A stretch of 64,000 nucleotides of DNA from Cladocopium goreaui (taxonomy: Eukaryota; Sar; Dinophyceae; Suessiales; Symbiodiniaceae), in the NCBI GenBank assembly GCA_947184155.2, contig CAMXCT020001491.1:231501-295500 (forward strand), written 5' to 3'. Of the stretch, positions 52,424 to 61,880 are shown one piece after another. A program made the translations under genes and the position numbers. Within the stretch, counting starts at the first letter, position 1. Every line of letters starts with the position of its first letter. The notes below the pieces were generated by a model that ran no database searches, had not been told where the DNA came from, and saw nothing but the letters and a program-made list of their open reading frames with translations.

Positions 52424-52505
52424 AAGGGCTATGTAAGGGAATATCCCCACAACATATGGCCTTATATGGTACAGTACCTCCAATTTAGGATCCTGAAATT
52501 CCCGT
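52424..52505. mobile_element. Family F element, one arm
   Basis: TATGTAAGGGAATATCCCC, TATGGCCTTATATGGTACAG, then TACCTCCAATTTAGGATCCT. Confidence 0.75.
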
Positions 52506-52581
52506 GGATTTGTTATTCAAGAAACTAGAAGAAATCCCATCTTTTCAAGATCCAAATCCCTGGAGGTCGAAATTCCCCCAC

Positions 52582-52645
52582 CTTTTTTGACAACGAAACT
52601 GGTCCTGGTGTCTCCAAGCCCGGATTTCCCGGTTTTCAGCGAGTT
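52582..52645 (-). CDS. Candidate exon
   Basis: The minus frame reads SLKTGKSGLGDTRTSFVVKK to donor AAAAAAG|GTGGGG. Acceptor not seen. Stop-free for over 40 codons. Confidence 0.48.
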
Positions 52646-52649
52646 TTCA

Positions 52650-53400
52650 GTGAATTGTTTTTTTCCGGTCGCAATGGAAAAATATCGCATGCCGAGAAGT
52701 ATTCATTACATTGAATAACACTTTCAGTATATATATATATATATATAAATCAGTACTATACCATGATATGTAGCTGATATTATACCATGGGTTTCTAGAT
52801 TCAATCAATAGATCACTAGATATTGTTGATTCAATCACTATTCAATCAGCGGGCCGGCAATGAAATCAGCATCAGTCATCCCATTTCTCTACCCATCCAA
52901 GATTTCCAAAGATAGATGTCATGTTTCTTGGTGAAAAATCCCCCCAAAAAACAGCAACTTTGACAGCGACAAAATTGTATAAGTATTGTAAACCAACTAT
53001 CTGTTTGTCTAGTTTATAAAACCCATTATCATTAACTATAAGTTATAAATACGATAAATAACCCATAAATTATAGTTACAAATACCAAATATCTAGTCTA
53101 TTTTGTTATAAGTTAACAATCTATATAATTTATAAACCCCATTATTAAGCCCCGACTGGGGCTCCCTCGTGAGGTGGGGTCCCTCAAATATTCCAGGGGG
53201 CCCATGCCATGGAGCACCATAGTTATAAATACCAACTAATTATCTAGTTTGCCCATGAAATCCATGAACTATACTTATAAACAAGTGAACTATAAATACC
53301 ATAGTTATAGGTTATAAGTTATAGTTATAGTTTTAGTTATAGTTATAAATAAGTGAACATTATATTTCCATCAGTTGTGTTTGTTATAAACCATGGGATT
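52650..53400. other. No secure gene
   Basis: AT-rich with many AACTATAAGTTATAAATAC words related to family C inner arms. A patch at 53150-53222 reads MVLHGMGPLEYLRDPTSRGS on minus but lies inside such repeat sequence. Confidence 0.45.
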
Positions 53401-53405
53401 CTCAC

Positions 53406-53526
53406 CGCCCGAAACACGCCCGCAAAAAACAAAACGCAGGCAGCACCTGAGGAGATCATCCACGCGAAGAGCGGGGAATGTCGCCCGGTGTTCACATCCA
53501 CATCGATGCACTCCAAGGACAAAATC
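53406..53526 (-). CDS. Membrane-type exon with secure splice sites
   Basis: Acceptor CAGCTGTCAG|G and donor CGGGCG|GTGAGA bound 121 bp: ILSLECIDVDVNTGRHSPLF, then AWMISSGAACVLFFAGVFRA. SPLFAWMISSGAACVLFFAGVF is a likely membrane helix. The segment CIDVDVNTGRHSPLF also resembles an ankyrin turn, which would put repeats next to the membrane part. Confidence 0.93.
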
Positions 53527-53584
53527 CTGACAGCTGGATGATGTACTAGTGATGCATTGGTGATGTATACATATACATATATAT

Positions 53585-53775
53585 ACTAGAAAGATCTAGA
53601 AAGATAGAAAGATAGAAAGATAGATAGATAGGTAGATAGGTAGGTAGAGAGATAGGTAGGTAGATAGATAGGTAGGTAGGTAGATAGATAGGTAGGTAGA
53701 TAGATAGAGAGATTTGACATTATATCTATATATCTATATATCTATATATTTATACATATCTATCTATCTATATAT
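53585..53775. repeat. (GATA)n/(GGTA)n microsatellite
   Basis: TAGATAGGTAGG units, then TATCTATATA. Confidence 0.95.
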
Positions 53776-53779
53776 ATAT

Positions 53780-53899
53780 GGGTAGATTAGAATATAATCT
53801 CACTAACCTGAATTTCTTTCGGCCTTTTGGGGATGATGCCCCTTAAGAACCATTACTCCAGTGAGGGAGGTCGCAGTGAGGTCACTATAATTCAGCCAG
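53780..53899. mobile_element. Family E element
   Basis: GGGTAGATTAGAATATAATC to CACTATAATTCAGCCAG; inner words CACTAACCTGAAT and ATTACTCCAGTGAGG. Confidence 0.75.
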
Positions 53900-54214
53900 A
53901 TGTATTATACTGTATATATATATATATTAACATTATTAACCATCTTAAGCAAATCCCAATTTTCTCACTATAATATGTAAATAATATATGTATATAATAT
54001 ATGTATTAATATATGTATATATATACACACATATTATTACATATGCCACTATAATATGTATATGGCAAAATTGGAATAAACATTGACTATAGATTTAATG
54101 GGAAAAATATGGGTTTGCTTAAGATGGTACCCCTCAAAAAAAACAACAACATTTGAATTCACCAAACGGTGGATTTCCCAAAGGGCAAAATCCAATCCCT
54201 GGAGCATCACATAC

Positions 54215-54250
54215 TCTGAAGTAAGCGTCGAGGGCCCCCTTCACAAATCC
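54215..54250 (-). CDS. Small exon (12 codons)
   Basis: Acceptor GTCACTTCAG|G and donor TTCAGA|GTATGT frame 36 bp reading GFVKGALDAYFR. The frame continues VCDAPGIGFCPLGNPPFGEF beyond the donor, so a longer exon is possible. Confidence 0.65.
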
Positions 54251-54428
54251 CTGAAGTGACGAGATCCAATACTAAATCCCTGGGTTTCGATTGGGTGATG
54301 AGCGGTATCTCAGGGGATTTGGGGATGTGGAAAGGGATGATATTTATATGTATATAAAACTCCATATAGCATAGTAAGAATGTATAAGATATAAATGGCC
54401 AGCCAGTTCAGCTCAAGTTCTTGCATCA

Positions 54429-54509
54429 GGTCTGAGCCCGCCAGGCAGCTTCGACTGTCGTGTTTTGCAACAAATGAAATACATCAGATGAATCCAGTTT
54501 GCCATTCAC
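54429..54509 (-). CDS. Candidate exon
   Basis: The minus frame from CCAAAAG|G reads VNGKLDSSDVFHLLQNTTVE, then AAWRAQT to TGA. Protein-like; the end before TGA lacks a GT donor. Confidence 0.62.
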
Positions 54510-54639
54510 CTTTTGGGGAAACCATATATGATATATAATCCTTTCCCCCGTTCATATTCAACACCCCCTTAGCCCGAAACCATGGATTTTTGTTGGGAAT
54601 TTCCACATTCCATTGGGACCATGCTGTTTTGGGGTGTTT

Positions 54640-54736
54640 AGCCATGCTATTGAAAATGGCACAGTCGAAATAGCTGATTTACCCATTCAAGATTCGGTGA
54701 TGTTCCATCATTTGCTATGTTAGTTTACCAGAGGGT
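54640..54736. mobile_element. Family A, left end lost
   Basis: AGCCATGCTATTGAAAATGGC core and TTAGTTTACCAGAGGGT right end. Confidence 0.7.
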
Positions 54737-54747
54737 TTGCATATTGA

Positions 54748-54896
54748 TCACTGGATGACACCAAGCAGCTTTTTGATCATGCCATTCATGGAATCTTTGC
54801 CGTTAACTTGTGCCAGCTTTCGCGGATCCTTGGCAAACCTTGGCCGTGACGCTGCGGGGTGACGGTTGGATGCTGATCGCGTTTGTGAAGGTGGCA
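54748..54896 (-). CDS. Basic exon, possible protein C-terminus
   Basis: Acceptor CGGTTTTTCCAG then PPSQTRSASNRHPAASRPRF, AKDPRKLAQVNGKDSMNGMI and KKLLGVIQ, TGA. Strong acceptor. It may end a protein here, or an internal donor GCTTG|GTGTCA would continue the transcript. This is the best candidate for a gene boundary. Confidence 0.85.
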
Positions 54897-54947
54897 CTGG
54901 AAAAACCGAGATGTCGTGAAAAACATAATTTCCTTAGTGAAAAATCC

Positions 54948-55072
54948 TACAAAGTGGGGCCCCCTAGATAGCTAAGTTGGTTTACAACTCCAATAACTAT
55001 GGTTTATGGTACCTACAACTATAGTTAATGGGGCTTATAAACCATCTTATAACTGGGGGGCCCCACATTGTA
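54948..55072. mobile_element. Family C element
   Basis: TACAAAGTGGGGCCCCCTAG to GGGGGGCCCCACATTGTA; inner arms as at 47954. Confidence 0.9.
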
Positions 55073-55077
55073 GATAA

Positions 55078-55188
55078 CTGGTTGGTGGTATACCTACCCC
55101 TCCGAAAAATATGACTTCGTCAGTTGGGATGATGATTCTTCCCAATACATGGACAGATAAAATTCCATGGTTCCAAACCACCAACCAG
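55078..55188. mobile_element. Family B palindromic element
   Basis: CTGGTTGGTGGTATACCTAC to TCCAAACCACCAACCAG. Directly follows the family C copy, as at 38067. Confidence 0.9.
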
Positions 55189-55308
55189 ATAATAATGGTG
55201 TATGGATGAAACCATGATGGTGATAATCATGGAAACCCACATGTCTGGATGTTTGCATCATTACTATCATTACATTCATTACATGGGTATCACCATCAGC
55301 ATCTCTAC

Positions 55309-55464
55309 CGCGGCATCATTGCCACTGTTATCGCCACAGAGATATACCAAGCCACTTGTGATATATCCAGCTTCTGTGCGACATGACATGGGGACGGAAG
55401 ATGTAGTGATCCTCCAGTCAGCTGAGTCGTGGAAATCTTTCGCTTCCCACGGTGCGAGTGACAC
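55309..55464 (-). CDS. Exon, 52 codons, non-ankyrin
   Basis: Acceptor TTTCATAG|G and donor GCCGCG|GTAGAG bound 156 bp: VSLAPWEAKDFHDSADWRIT, then TSSVPMSCRTEAGYITSGLV and YLCGDNSGNDAA. Secreted-domain-like composition with two Cys. No family recognised. Confidence 0.9.
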
Positions 55465-55622
55465 CTATGAAACATGTTGAAACGGTGTTTTTTTCTGGCG
55501 TGAGCACAGAATATCGTGAACTCAAAGTTGTTGACGTTGAACCATGTTAACTTATATCATATTACATCTATCTATATGTATACATACATATATGCAAATA
55601 TATATATTTATATATATATATA

Positions 55623-55737
55623 CTAATTGGTGGTTTCAACCCCCTGAAAAATATGAAAGTATTACGAAAGTCAGATTGGATCATCATCCCAACTATGGGG
55701 GAAAACAAAAAAGCCATGGTTCCAAACCACCAACCAG
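55623..55737. mobile_element. Family B element supplying a 5' splice site
   Basis: CTAATTGGTGGTTTCAACCC to TCCAAACCACCAACCAG. Its minus-sense CTG|GTTGGT ends the exon at 55735-55839. Confidence 0.88.
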
Positions 55738-55839
55738 TTTTTCCATCTTCCTTCCCCCCGGTCCTCCATGATCTGCTCGGGGTTTCCGATCAACCGGCGT
55801 CGCCCAAAGAGGTCCACTAGGACGAAGCCTGGGATGTAC
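55735..55839 (-). CDS. Exon ending exactly at a family B element
   Basis: Acceptor CAACCGCAG|G and donor AAACTG|GTTGGT bound 105 bp: YIPGFVLVDLFGRRRLIGNP, then EQIMEDRGEGRWKN. The first part is strongly protein-like. The donor is the first GT of the family B element, so the intron begins with the transposon. Confidence 0.88.
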
Positions 55840-55849
55840 CTGCGGTTGG

Positions 55850-56620
55850 AACTTCTCGCGTTTTGATTGAAAAGAATGACGAATTTCTTGGGATGAAAAT
55901 AGAAATTTGATGGTGATTAATGGTGATTACTGGGAATTTTATGGTGATGAATGGTGATTTTCTGTGAAAATGAGGATTTTGAGTGGGGATATCATGGGGA
56001 TTGGGATGAAAAATGGATATCTGAAATCCCGGAACATCAGGGAATTAGTGGGAAATAAAATGGTGGGAATTTATGGTGATTTTCTGGGATGACCATGAGA
56101 ATTTTTTAAGTGGGGATATTTTACCCAAGAATAAAGGGGATTTGGGGAAAAAAGATTGGCCAGGGAGCAGCCTCCCCAATTGGGGTATATTAAGGTTTGT
56201 GATTGGACTGCTTTTTTGGGAATGTTAAAACATGGATTTAAAAAGATTGACCCTCCGTCATCAAATGTGGCTGGAGAAACCCTCGAACAAAATGAAGGTG
56301 CTCGTAGCTCGGACGATCATCGAACTGAGGGATTTTGCATTGCCGTTTTTGATTACCGGATGGATGCAGTATTGGTGGGAGACTTGTGTAAAAAATAGAT
56401 GCATATGCATAAATAAACGTAGCATAATGACGATGTCTAATGGGAACATAAATGAATATATATATAATATTGTATTAATTATATATATATTATATATTTT
56501 ATATTATATTATATGTTCTATTATATATATATATATGTATATTATATAGATGTGTAAGATATATCGGAAAGGACAGCCCAGCAAACCTTTCTTCCAGTCA
56601 CAAAAATAACCCAACAAATC
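55850..56620. other. No secure gene; family D copy inside
   Basis: TGGTGATTTT-type words, then a family D-like element at 56252-56368 (CCCTCCGTCATCAAATGTGG to GCCGTTTTTGATTACCGG). The open frames over that element on both strands are probably fortuitous. (AT)n at 56455-56540. Confidence 0.55.
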
Positions 56621-56626
56621 CGTCAC

Positions 56627-56735
56627 CAAGTTTTCAACGGCACAGCCATGACCGCAAACGTCGGAGCAACGAGCTGTCAGGGGCACCGGTCTTCCTTCAT
56701 GACGATGCGTCCCGTAACGGAATTTCGGGTAGTGC
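56627..56735 (-). CDS. Cys-rich exon
   Basis: Acceptor GTCTCTCAG|G and donor AACTTG|GTGACG bound 109 bp: HYPKFRYGTHRHEGRPVPLT, then ARCSDVCGHGCAVENL. The CSDVCGHGC cluster suggests an extracellular or metal-binding segment. The frame stays open past the donor (TDLLGYFCDWKKG). Confidence 0.76.
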
Positions 56736-56759
56736 CTGAGAGACATCTGGCAAATTTTG

Positions 56760-56980
56760 GGGTTATCATTCCCATAGGATCCATGGTGCTGCTAGAAAAA
56801 TGGTAACATGGATCCCATCAATATACCCCACATGTTACCATATATATATAGCATACATGGATCCTATGGGATTGGATCTTGGGAAAATCTTAACTGGAAA
56901 CATCCGGAAATCATGGTATTAACCATGGTTTTGACTATGAAATATGGGAATTTCCTTGCCTGGGCTGAAGACTTTCTTCA
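56760..56980. other. Dispersed repeat, no gene
   Basis: Contains inverted copies of CATGGATCC and TATACCCCACATGTTACC; the latter matches 51345-51375. Confidence 0.6.
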
Positions 56981-57055
56981 AACATAAGGGTTTGCAAACA
57001 AGTTGGAGCTTCTCTTGAGACTAGTCATTGTTTGGCACCTGTCGGTTGGGTATCT
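56981..57055 (-). CDS. Candidate exon
   Basis: A pyrimidine tract and TTTGTTGAG acceptor, then RYPTDRCQTMTSLKRSSNLF, ANPYV, TGA. A donor CTTAT|GTTTGA falls just before the stop. Confidence 0.6.
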
Positions 57056-57208
57056 CTCAACAAAAAAAGTAAATCATGCCGAACTCTCAAAAGGCCCCTT
57101 GGCCCAGGTACTTGAACACATTATTGGAGTAATTACCATGATTATGATTCCATCATTTTCCAGTGAATTACCAACATCATCATGCATGGCATTCCGATCA
57201 TTCTAAAA

Positions 57209-57324
57209 CTATCCTCCAGTTGTCAAAGCTGGCAATGGGAAATCTCCGATTTATAAATAAATGTCACATTAAGACCTCCATTTGTTTGGGGTTTCCCGTT
57301 GCCAGCCATAATTGCCGAATCATC
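57209..57324. mobile_element. Family D element
   Basis: ATCCTCCAGTTGTCAAAGC to GCCAGCCATAATTGCCG. Confidence 0.65.
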
Positions 57325-57329
57325 ACTAT

Positions 57330-57930
57330 ATCACACTATTGTTGGGTTGTATCCCCAATATTCCCCAATGATATCCCCACAAGTTCATATTGAACCCCAG
57401 AAAATCCGCAAATAATCAGCGTCCCCCCTCACCTTCCCAATACATGGGAGCAGTGCCTATCTGAAAAAAACACATGAAACCAGAACTAAACCCCAAAGAT
57501 AACAGAACTCGCAAACATCAATCCGATATGAAGACTGTCTGTTCTTCGATCTGTTTCCATGAAAAATACCACTATCCCATCTCATTGTACAGGTTGGTTA
57601 ATAAATATTCCTATTATCGGTTATCATAATCTCGAAAAAAAAACAATGAGTACAACCTCCAACATCAACAGAGGGATTTTCATGGCAGATTATATTTCCA
57701 TATGTTTCCTTATCTTTCCCCTCTTGTCCTTATGTGTTCCTTTGGTTTTCCCATTGTTTCTAGGGGAAATGTCCCGTTGTTTCCTATAGTTTTCCCATTG
57801 TTTCACCATTGGTTTCCATGACAATGATTTTCACCCATTGGAAAAACAATGGAAAATATGGTTTTCCTATGGTTTTCCTACAATTTTTCCCATGGTTAGG
57901 GGATTTTTCCATGGTCCTTTTTCAAGTTGT
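57330..57930. other. No gene seen
   Basis: AT-rich with repeated TTTTCCCATTGTTTC and CTATGGTTTTCC words. Confidence 0.6.
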
Positions 57931-57936
57931 CCAAAC

Positions 57937-57998
57937 GTCCAGTGACAGTTGAAGAAATGGCTCAGGGTTATGGAGGTCCCAACTCGTCGCAACTTCAC
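57937..57998 (-). CDS. Exon
   Basis: Acceptor GCTTTCGCAG|G and donor TGGAC|GTTTGG bound 62 bp: EVATSWDLHNPEPFLQLSLD. Good acceptor. An alternative minus frame (VKLRRVGTSITLSHFF) is also open. Confidence 0.66.
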
Positions 57999-58229
57999 CT
58001 GCGAAAGCGCTGCATGAACAATTCCTAGCAACAATGGGAAAAACCCATAGGAAAACCATATGTTCACTATATTTTCCTATGGTTTTCTTATATGGGTGAA
58101 CATATTATTAGATGGAAACTAAACCAATGGTGAAACAATTCGGAAAACATAGGAACACATTCAAGAAGATGGGACAAAAATCAAACAAAATACGGGACAT
58201 CCGCGAACTATGTAAATGGATGTTTATAG

Positions 58230-58490
58230 CTGGGAAAACCATCGAAGTAAATGGTGATTTTCTCCAGCATGTTTGATTACCGGAAGATCATTCAATTCTG
58301 TTGGTGGGAATTCATCAGGATATAATATGATATCTGATATCTATATATATATATATACATATATATATAATGGGAACATAACCAAAAACATTGGGATATA
58401 ATGGTGATTGGGTAATCAAATGGAGGCCATGTCGTGTGGAATTAATCTATAAATGGTGGTTTTCCATTGCCATGTTTGCTTACCAGAGGG
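58230..58490. mobile_element. Family D fragments around an (AT)n
   Basis: CCAGCATGTTTGATTACCGG at 58262; GGGTAATCAAATGGAGGCC at 58410; GCCATGTTTGCTTACCAGAG at 58469. Confidence 0.6.
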
Positions 58491-58494
58491 CATT

Positions 58495-58780
58495 TCCGTT
58501 GGCACCTTGATATCTTAGACGTGGTGTATTATAGTTACATATTGGCATAGCTGAGTTTGCCTGAACATGAAGATGAAGAACTAAAAATAGTTAGCCTACT
58601 GAAAATGATCACTATTGCTGGTTACCTCCACAATATCCCATATGGCCCCACTAATTCCCATAAAATCTCAATATGAAAATTTTAATCCCATAAAATCAAC
58701 TTTAAGCAATGAATCACCATAAAGTCATATAAATTCCCACCAATTCCCTAATAGATGTACTGTATCATCATGTAACTTCC
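58495..58780. other. No gene seen
   Basis: AT-rich with ATCCCATAAAATC words. Confidence 0.6.
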
Positions 58781-58790
58781 CCAAAATGAC

Positions 58791-58861
58791 GAGCCCAAGT
58801 CTGGCCGTCCGTCCTTGTCGATGCTGATGGCTTCGAAATCCAGCTCATCTTCATCCGATTC
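58791..58861 (-). CDS. Acidic exon with Ca-loop-like motif
   Basis: Acceptor GAAATTCCAG|G then ESDEDELDFEAISIDKDGRP, DLGS, to a possible donor GGCTC|GTCATT. DKDGRPDLG resembles part of an EF-hand loop (DxDGxxxLxxxE) but a full EF-hand is not shown. Very strong protein composition. Confidence 0.88.
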
Positions 58862-58893
58862 CTGGAATTTCAGGACCAGTGGACCAATGGAGA

Positions 58894-59015
58894 TATCCTC
58901 TGGTAAAAACTAACAGTTTGCTATTGAACATGGCCCATTTAGAGATGATTTACCTACAATACATATATCAATAAATGGTGATTCTTCCATAGTCATGTTA
59001 AATTACCGGAGGGTA
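58894..59015. mobile_element. Family A palindromic element
   Basis: TATCCTCTGGTAAAAACTAA to GTTAAATTACCGGAGGGTA. Confidence 0.85.
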
Positions 59016-59030
59016 CTGTATAATTATTCT

Positions 59031-59093
59031 GAGGGGATATTCCCTTACATAGCCCTCAAAAATAGGCCTTGTATGTAGCAGGTACCTCCAATA
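59031..59093. mobile_element. Family F element supplying a 5' splice site
   Basis: GATATTCCCTTACATAGCCC, TAGGCCTTGTATGTAGCAGG, TACCTCCAAT. On minus, TTGGAG|GTACCT is the donor of the exon at 59086-59130, and the same TTGGAG/GTAC junction occurs in the other family F copies. Confidence 0.78.
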
Positions 59094-59130
59094 AATCGGT
59101 CAAAATCAGCTGGTAGGCTCCGACGCATCC
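59086..59130 (-). CDS. 45-bp exon
   Basis: Acceptor AAATTTCACAG|G and donor TTGGAG|GTACCT frame 15 codons: GCVGAYQLILTDLLE. Both sites are good. Its 3' end overlaps the family F element. Confidence 0.86.
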
Positions 59131-59259
59131 CTGTGAAATTTCGATGGAGATCATTATCCAAATAGACAGAACATAGTGGGAGATAATGGGGAGGTCAATG
59201 GGGAGATAGTGGGACTTAATGGATCTTGGATTCAATTCGGGTTCAATGGACTAGTTTAC

Positions 59260-59320
59260 CCTCCCGTGTCATCCATGGCCTGCTGGACCATCCACCATTG
59301 ATGATTTCCCCGGCTATAAT
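59260..59320 (-). CDS. Exon
   Basis: Acceptor TAGCCTAG and donor GGGAGG|GTAAAC frame 61 bp: DYSRGNHQWWMVQQAMDDTG. Trp-rich and protein-like. The GTAAAC donor resembles those of family A but no complete element is seen. Confidence 0.68.
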
Positions 59321-59528
59321 CTAGGCTACGGCGTGGTTAGCGACCCCAGGGAAAACGCACCTTTTCTTCAGCAGCTCTGAAGACAAATCGTTGTATTTAC
59401 AGCATGTTTGTCTCTCGTGTCAAGGTTTCTATTTGAAATTCGCATGGCAGGCGCAAGACGGCAGACCCTTTTTTCTATTTTGACTGTGTTTTCCATGTAT
59501 TTTGAAGGTCATCTGTAAAAATTTGGTT

Positions 59529-60379
59529 TCACACGTGTTCTTTCGCCAACTTGCCAAGTTCAAGCTGACTCCAGAGTTGGTACCCACAGTTGTGTCTGAA
59601 CATGAAACTTGTGACAGTGTCCAACAAGTGCTTGGCCACACGACGATCCTTTGGATCTCTTGTTCTAAATAGTGGCGCCACAAATTTCTTCAGCAGCTTC
59701 CAACACCCATCGAGTTTCTGAGTGCCTGTCAAAAGCTTTTTGGACCGGACACGTTTTGTGAATTGCATACGAACATGGGACACAGCACTGAATTGGAAGC
59801 CTTGCTTCAAGGCTTGGCTCTTCCAAGCATTGTTTCCATCAGCATGTACACGTTCTTTTGGATTTCACCAAGCGCTGGAACTGGAAAAAACCAGTGTGCT
59901 GCACATCTTTCAAACTTTCTGTGGGAGGCCGAGAGCCAGGCGCCAAAAACACCAACGGCAATTCTTTCAAAATCACTTTCCCTTCTGCACCACATTCAAG
60001 GCACCCTGCGATGCGGAGGTGGCACAAGAAGTAGATTGGGCGTTTTTTCCCTGGGTGCTTCTGTCTCCACTGAGCAATCTCTTCTTGGAAGGCCTGGGAA
60101 GCCTGGCCAATTCTGAAGGTTCCGAGAGCCGTGGCATCCACTTCCACCGTCAGAGAAATTCGAGGCAGCGATGAAAGGATAGCAGAACAATGTGGAGCTA
60201 GTCTTACTGGTGACCTTTGAAACATTGAGAAACATGTTCTTTTTCCTTGGGAGCCTGCCATCATGAATGCGTGACAAGATCATCCACAGCAGTTGAGGCG
60301 TTGACCTGGGAGGAGAGGTGAAAATGTGCAAAAAACCGTAGGTGTCATTAATGACACCGTTGGCATAAAGTAGGTCCAT
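59529..60379 (-). pseudogene. Degenerate DDE transposase, ISXO2/IS1595 (Merlin-like) type
   Basis: Three minus frames follow in order. Right (60180-60379): LLWMILSRIHDGRLPRKKNM. Middle (about 59840-60170): SLTVEVDATALGTFRIG, where VEVDAT is the usual first catalytic Asp context, then CHLRIAGCLECGAEG. Left (59529-59846): HADGNNAWKSQALK, second Asp context, and GTQKLDGCWKLLKKFV, then MFRHN, typical of the C-terminal part. Two frameshifts break it, and the third acidic position reads D. The N-terminus and terminal repeats are not found. The family name rests on motif memory. Confidence 0.78.
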
Positions 60380-60389
60380 TTAGTTCGTG

Positions 60390-61030
60390 AATCTCCAGTT
60401 GCCAGCCAATTATTTGACCCAATCATCAGTATATCCATTTATATTCTATTATAGTTGGTTATCCCCCATCCCCCTGGAAAAAACCTTACAATCACCATGA
60501 AAATCACCAGAAAAACTCCCACAAAAATACGAGATGCGGAGCCTACGAGGTGGCACCGGCTTTGTGGTTGAGAGCAATTGAGATTTTCACCATGAAAAAG
60601 GTTGGAACATGGTGATCAATAGTTGGAAAATGGTGATTTATGGTCGATTTATAACAGTTCAGTTGGTTTATAACTCAATAACTATAGGTTTTTTTGGGGA
60701 TACATCCAACGGGAACGAGAAAGATTAGAGAAGCACCAACCTGTCGCATCTACCATCATCTACCGCTGGATATGCTCAGCTCCAGCTGGTTTTAAAACCA
60801 ACTAGGCCAGGCAACTACTCAGTGCACGACCCCAGACCGCCGTGGTAAAATGTGCATTCTGACGTATCAAAAAAGTGTCTGGCGTTGTGGCGCCGTATCG
60901 ATTTTCAGATTTTAGGTGTGAAAATCAAGGTTTTGGAATTTGACAAAAACTACTTTTTTTTTGCACAACATCTGCTCGACATTGGTCCTTTTTTCTTCCA
61001 TGGTTTCAATGGATTTGTTTGGCAGCTTTG
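60390..61030. other. No secure gene
   Basis: A family D right-end fragment at 60398-60425. GC-rich minus patch at 60540-60590 reads LSTTKPVPPRRLRISY. The 101-codon plus ORF at 60852-61157 is a shadow of the minus exon at 61037-61131 in its right half. Confidence 0.4.
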
Positions 61031-61036
61031 CCCAAC

Positions 61037-61131
61037 CTTGCAAGGAAGACACTTGGCTGACACGGTCCTAGGAGCTTTCGCCTCACATAAAACCACACGG
61101 CGGAATAGGGGTCGTGGTCCAACTACTCTAG
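61037..61131 (-). CDS. Cys-containing exon starting exactly at a family B element
   Basis: The exon begins right after CCACCAACCAG of the element at 61132-61231 and ends CTTGCAAG|GTTGGG, 95 bp: RVVGPRPLFRRVVLCEAKAP, then RTVSAKCLPCK. The frame stays open beyond (VGQSCQTNPLKPW), so the donor is not certain. CEAK and CLPCK spacing suggests a Cys-rich extracellular segment. The acceptor is the element's own terminus. Confidence 0.74.
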
Positions 61132-61231
61132 CTGGTTGGTGGTTTCAACCCCTCTGAAAAATATGAAAGTCAGTTGCGATGATGACATTCCCAATATGGA
61201 AAAATAAGAAATGTTCCAAACGACCAACCAG
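61132..61231. mobile_element. Family B element supplying a 3' splice site
   Basis: CTGGTTGGTGGTTTCAACCC to TCCAAACGACCAACCAG; core TATGAAAGTCAGTTGCGATG. Confidence 0.92.
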
Positions 61232-61414
61232 CTAGATATTCTCAATTCAGAATGCATCTCACAGTAGAACGAGCATCGCTATATATCCCCAAACCATGCA
61301 TGCTACAGAATGTTGCAAACTAATCCCCAAAGGAATAGACATCGGTTAATAGAACCCAATCCTAAAGTAGTGACAATTGAAAATCTTCACCTTTTCTATC
61401 TTGGGGTCTATCTA

Positions 61415-61880
61415 TCCAAATATATATATATGTAAAACACACATATATATATATATATAAACATATGTATATATATATGCAAACACACACACATATATAT
61501 ATATGCATATTTAAATCCTAATACACACATATATATATATACACATACACACACACATATATATATAAACAAATCAATATACATACATATATATATATAA
61601 ACTTAAAAATATACATACATATATATATACATACATATATATAAATACATACATAGATATATACATATATGCTTACATAAATATTAAAAAAAAACATATA
61701 TATATATATCCCAATCTATACATGTAAATATATATATATATACATTAAAAAAACACACATACATATATATATACATATATATATAGACTTAAATATATAT
61801 ATATATCTCCCAATCTATACATGTATACACACACAAATATATATATAGATACATACAGGTTTTAAATATATATATATACT
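61415..61880. repeat. Long (AT)n/(ACACAT)n microsatellite block
   Basis: ATATATAT with CACACAC and ACATAC interruptions over about 460 bp. Confidence 0.95.

Noticed and set aside
56156..56449. Plus and minus ORFs of 60-105 codons
   Set aside because: They cross a family D-like palindrome (ends CATCAAATGTGG and TTTTGATTACCGG) and AT repeats; three frames look equally open.
60852..61157. 101-codon plus ORF
   Set aside because: Its right half is antisense to the minus exon at 61037-61131 and runs into a family B element; left half has no support.
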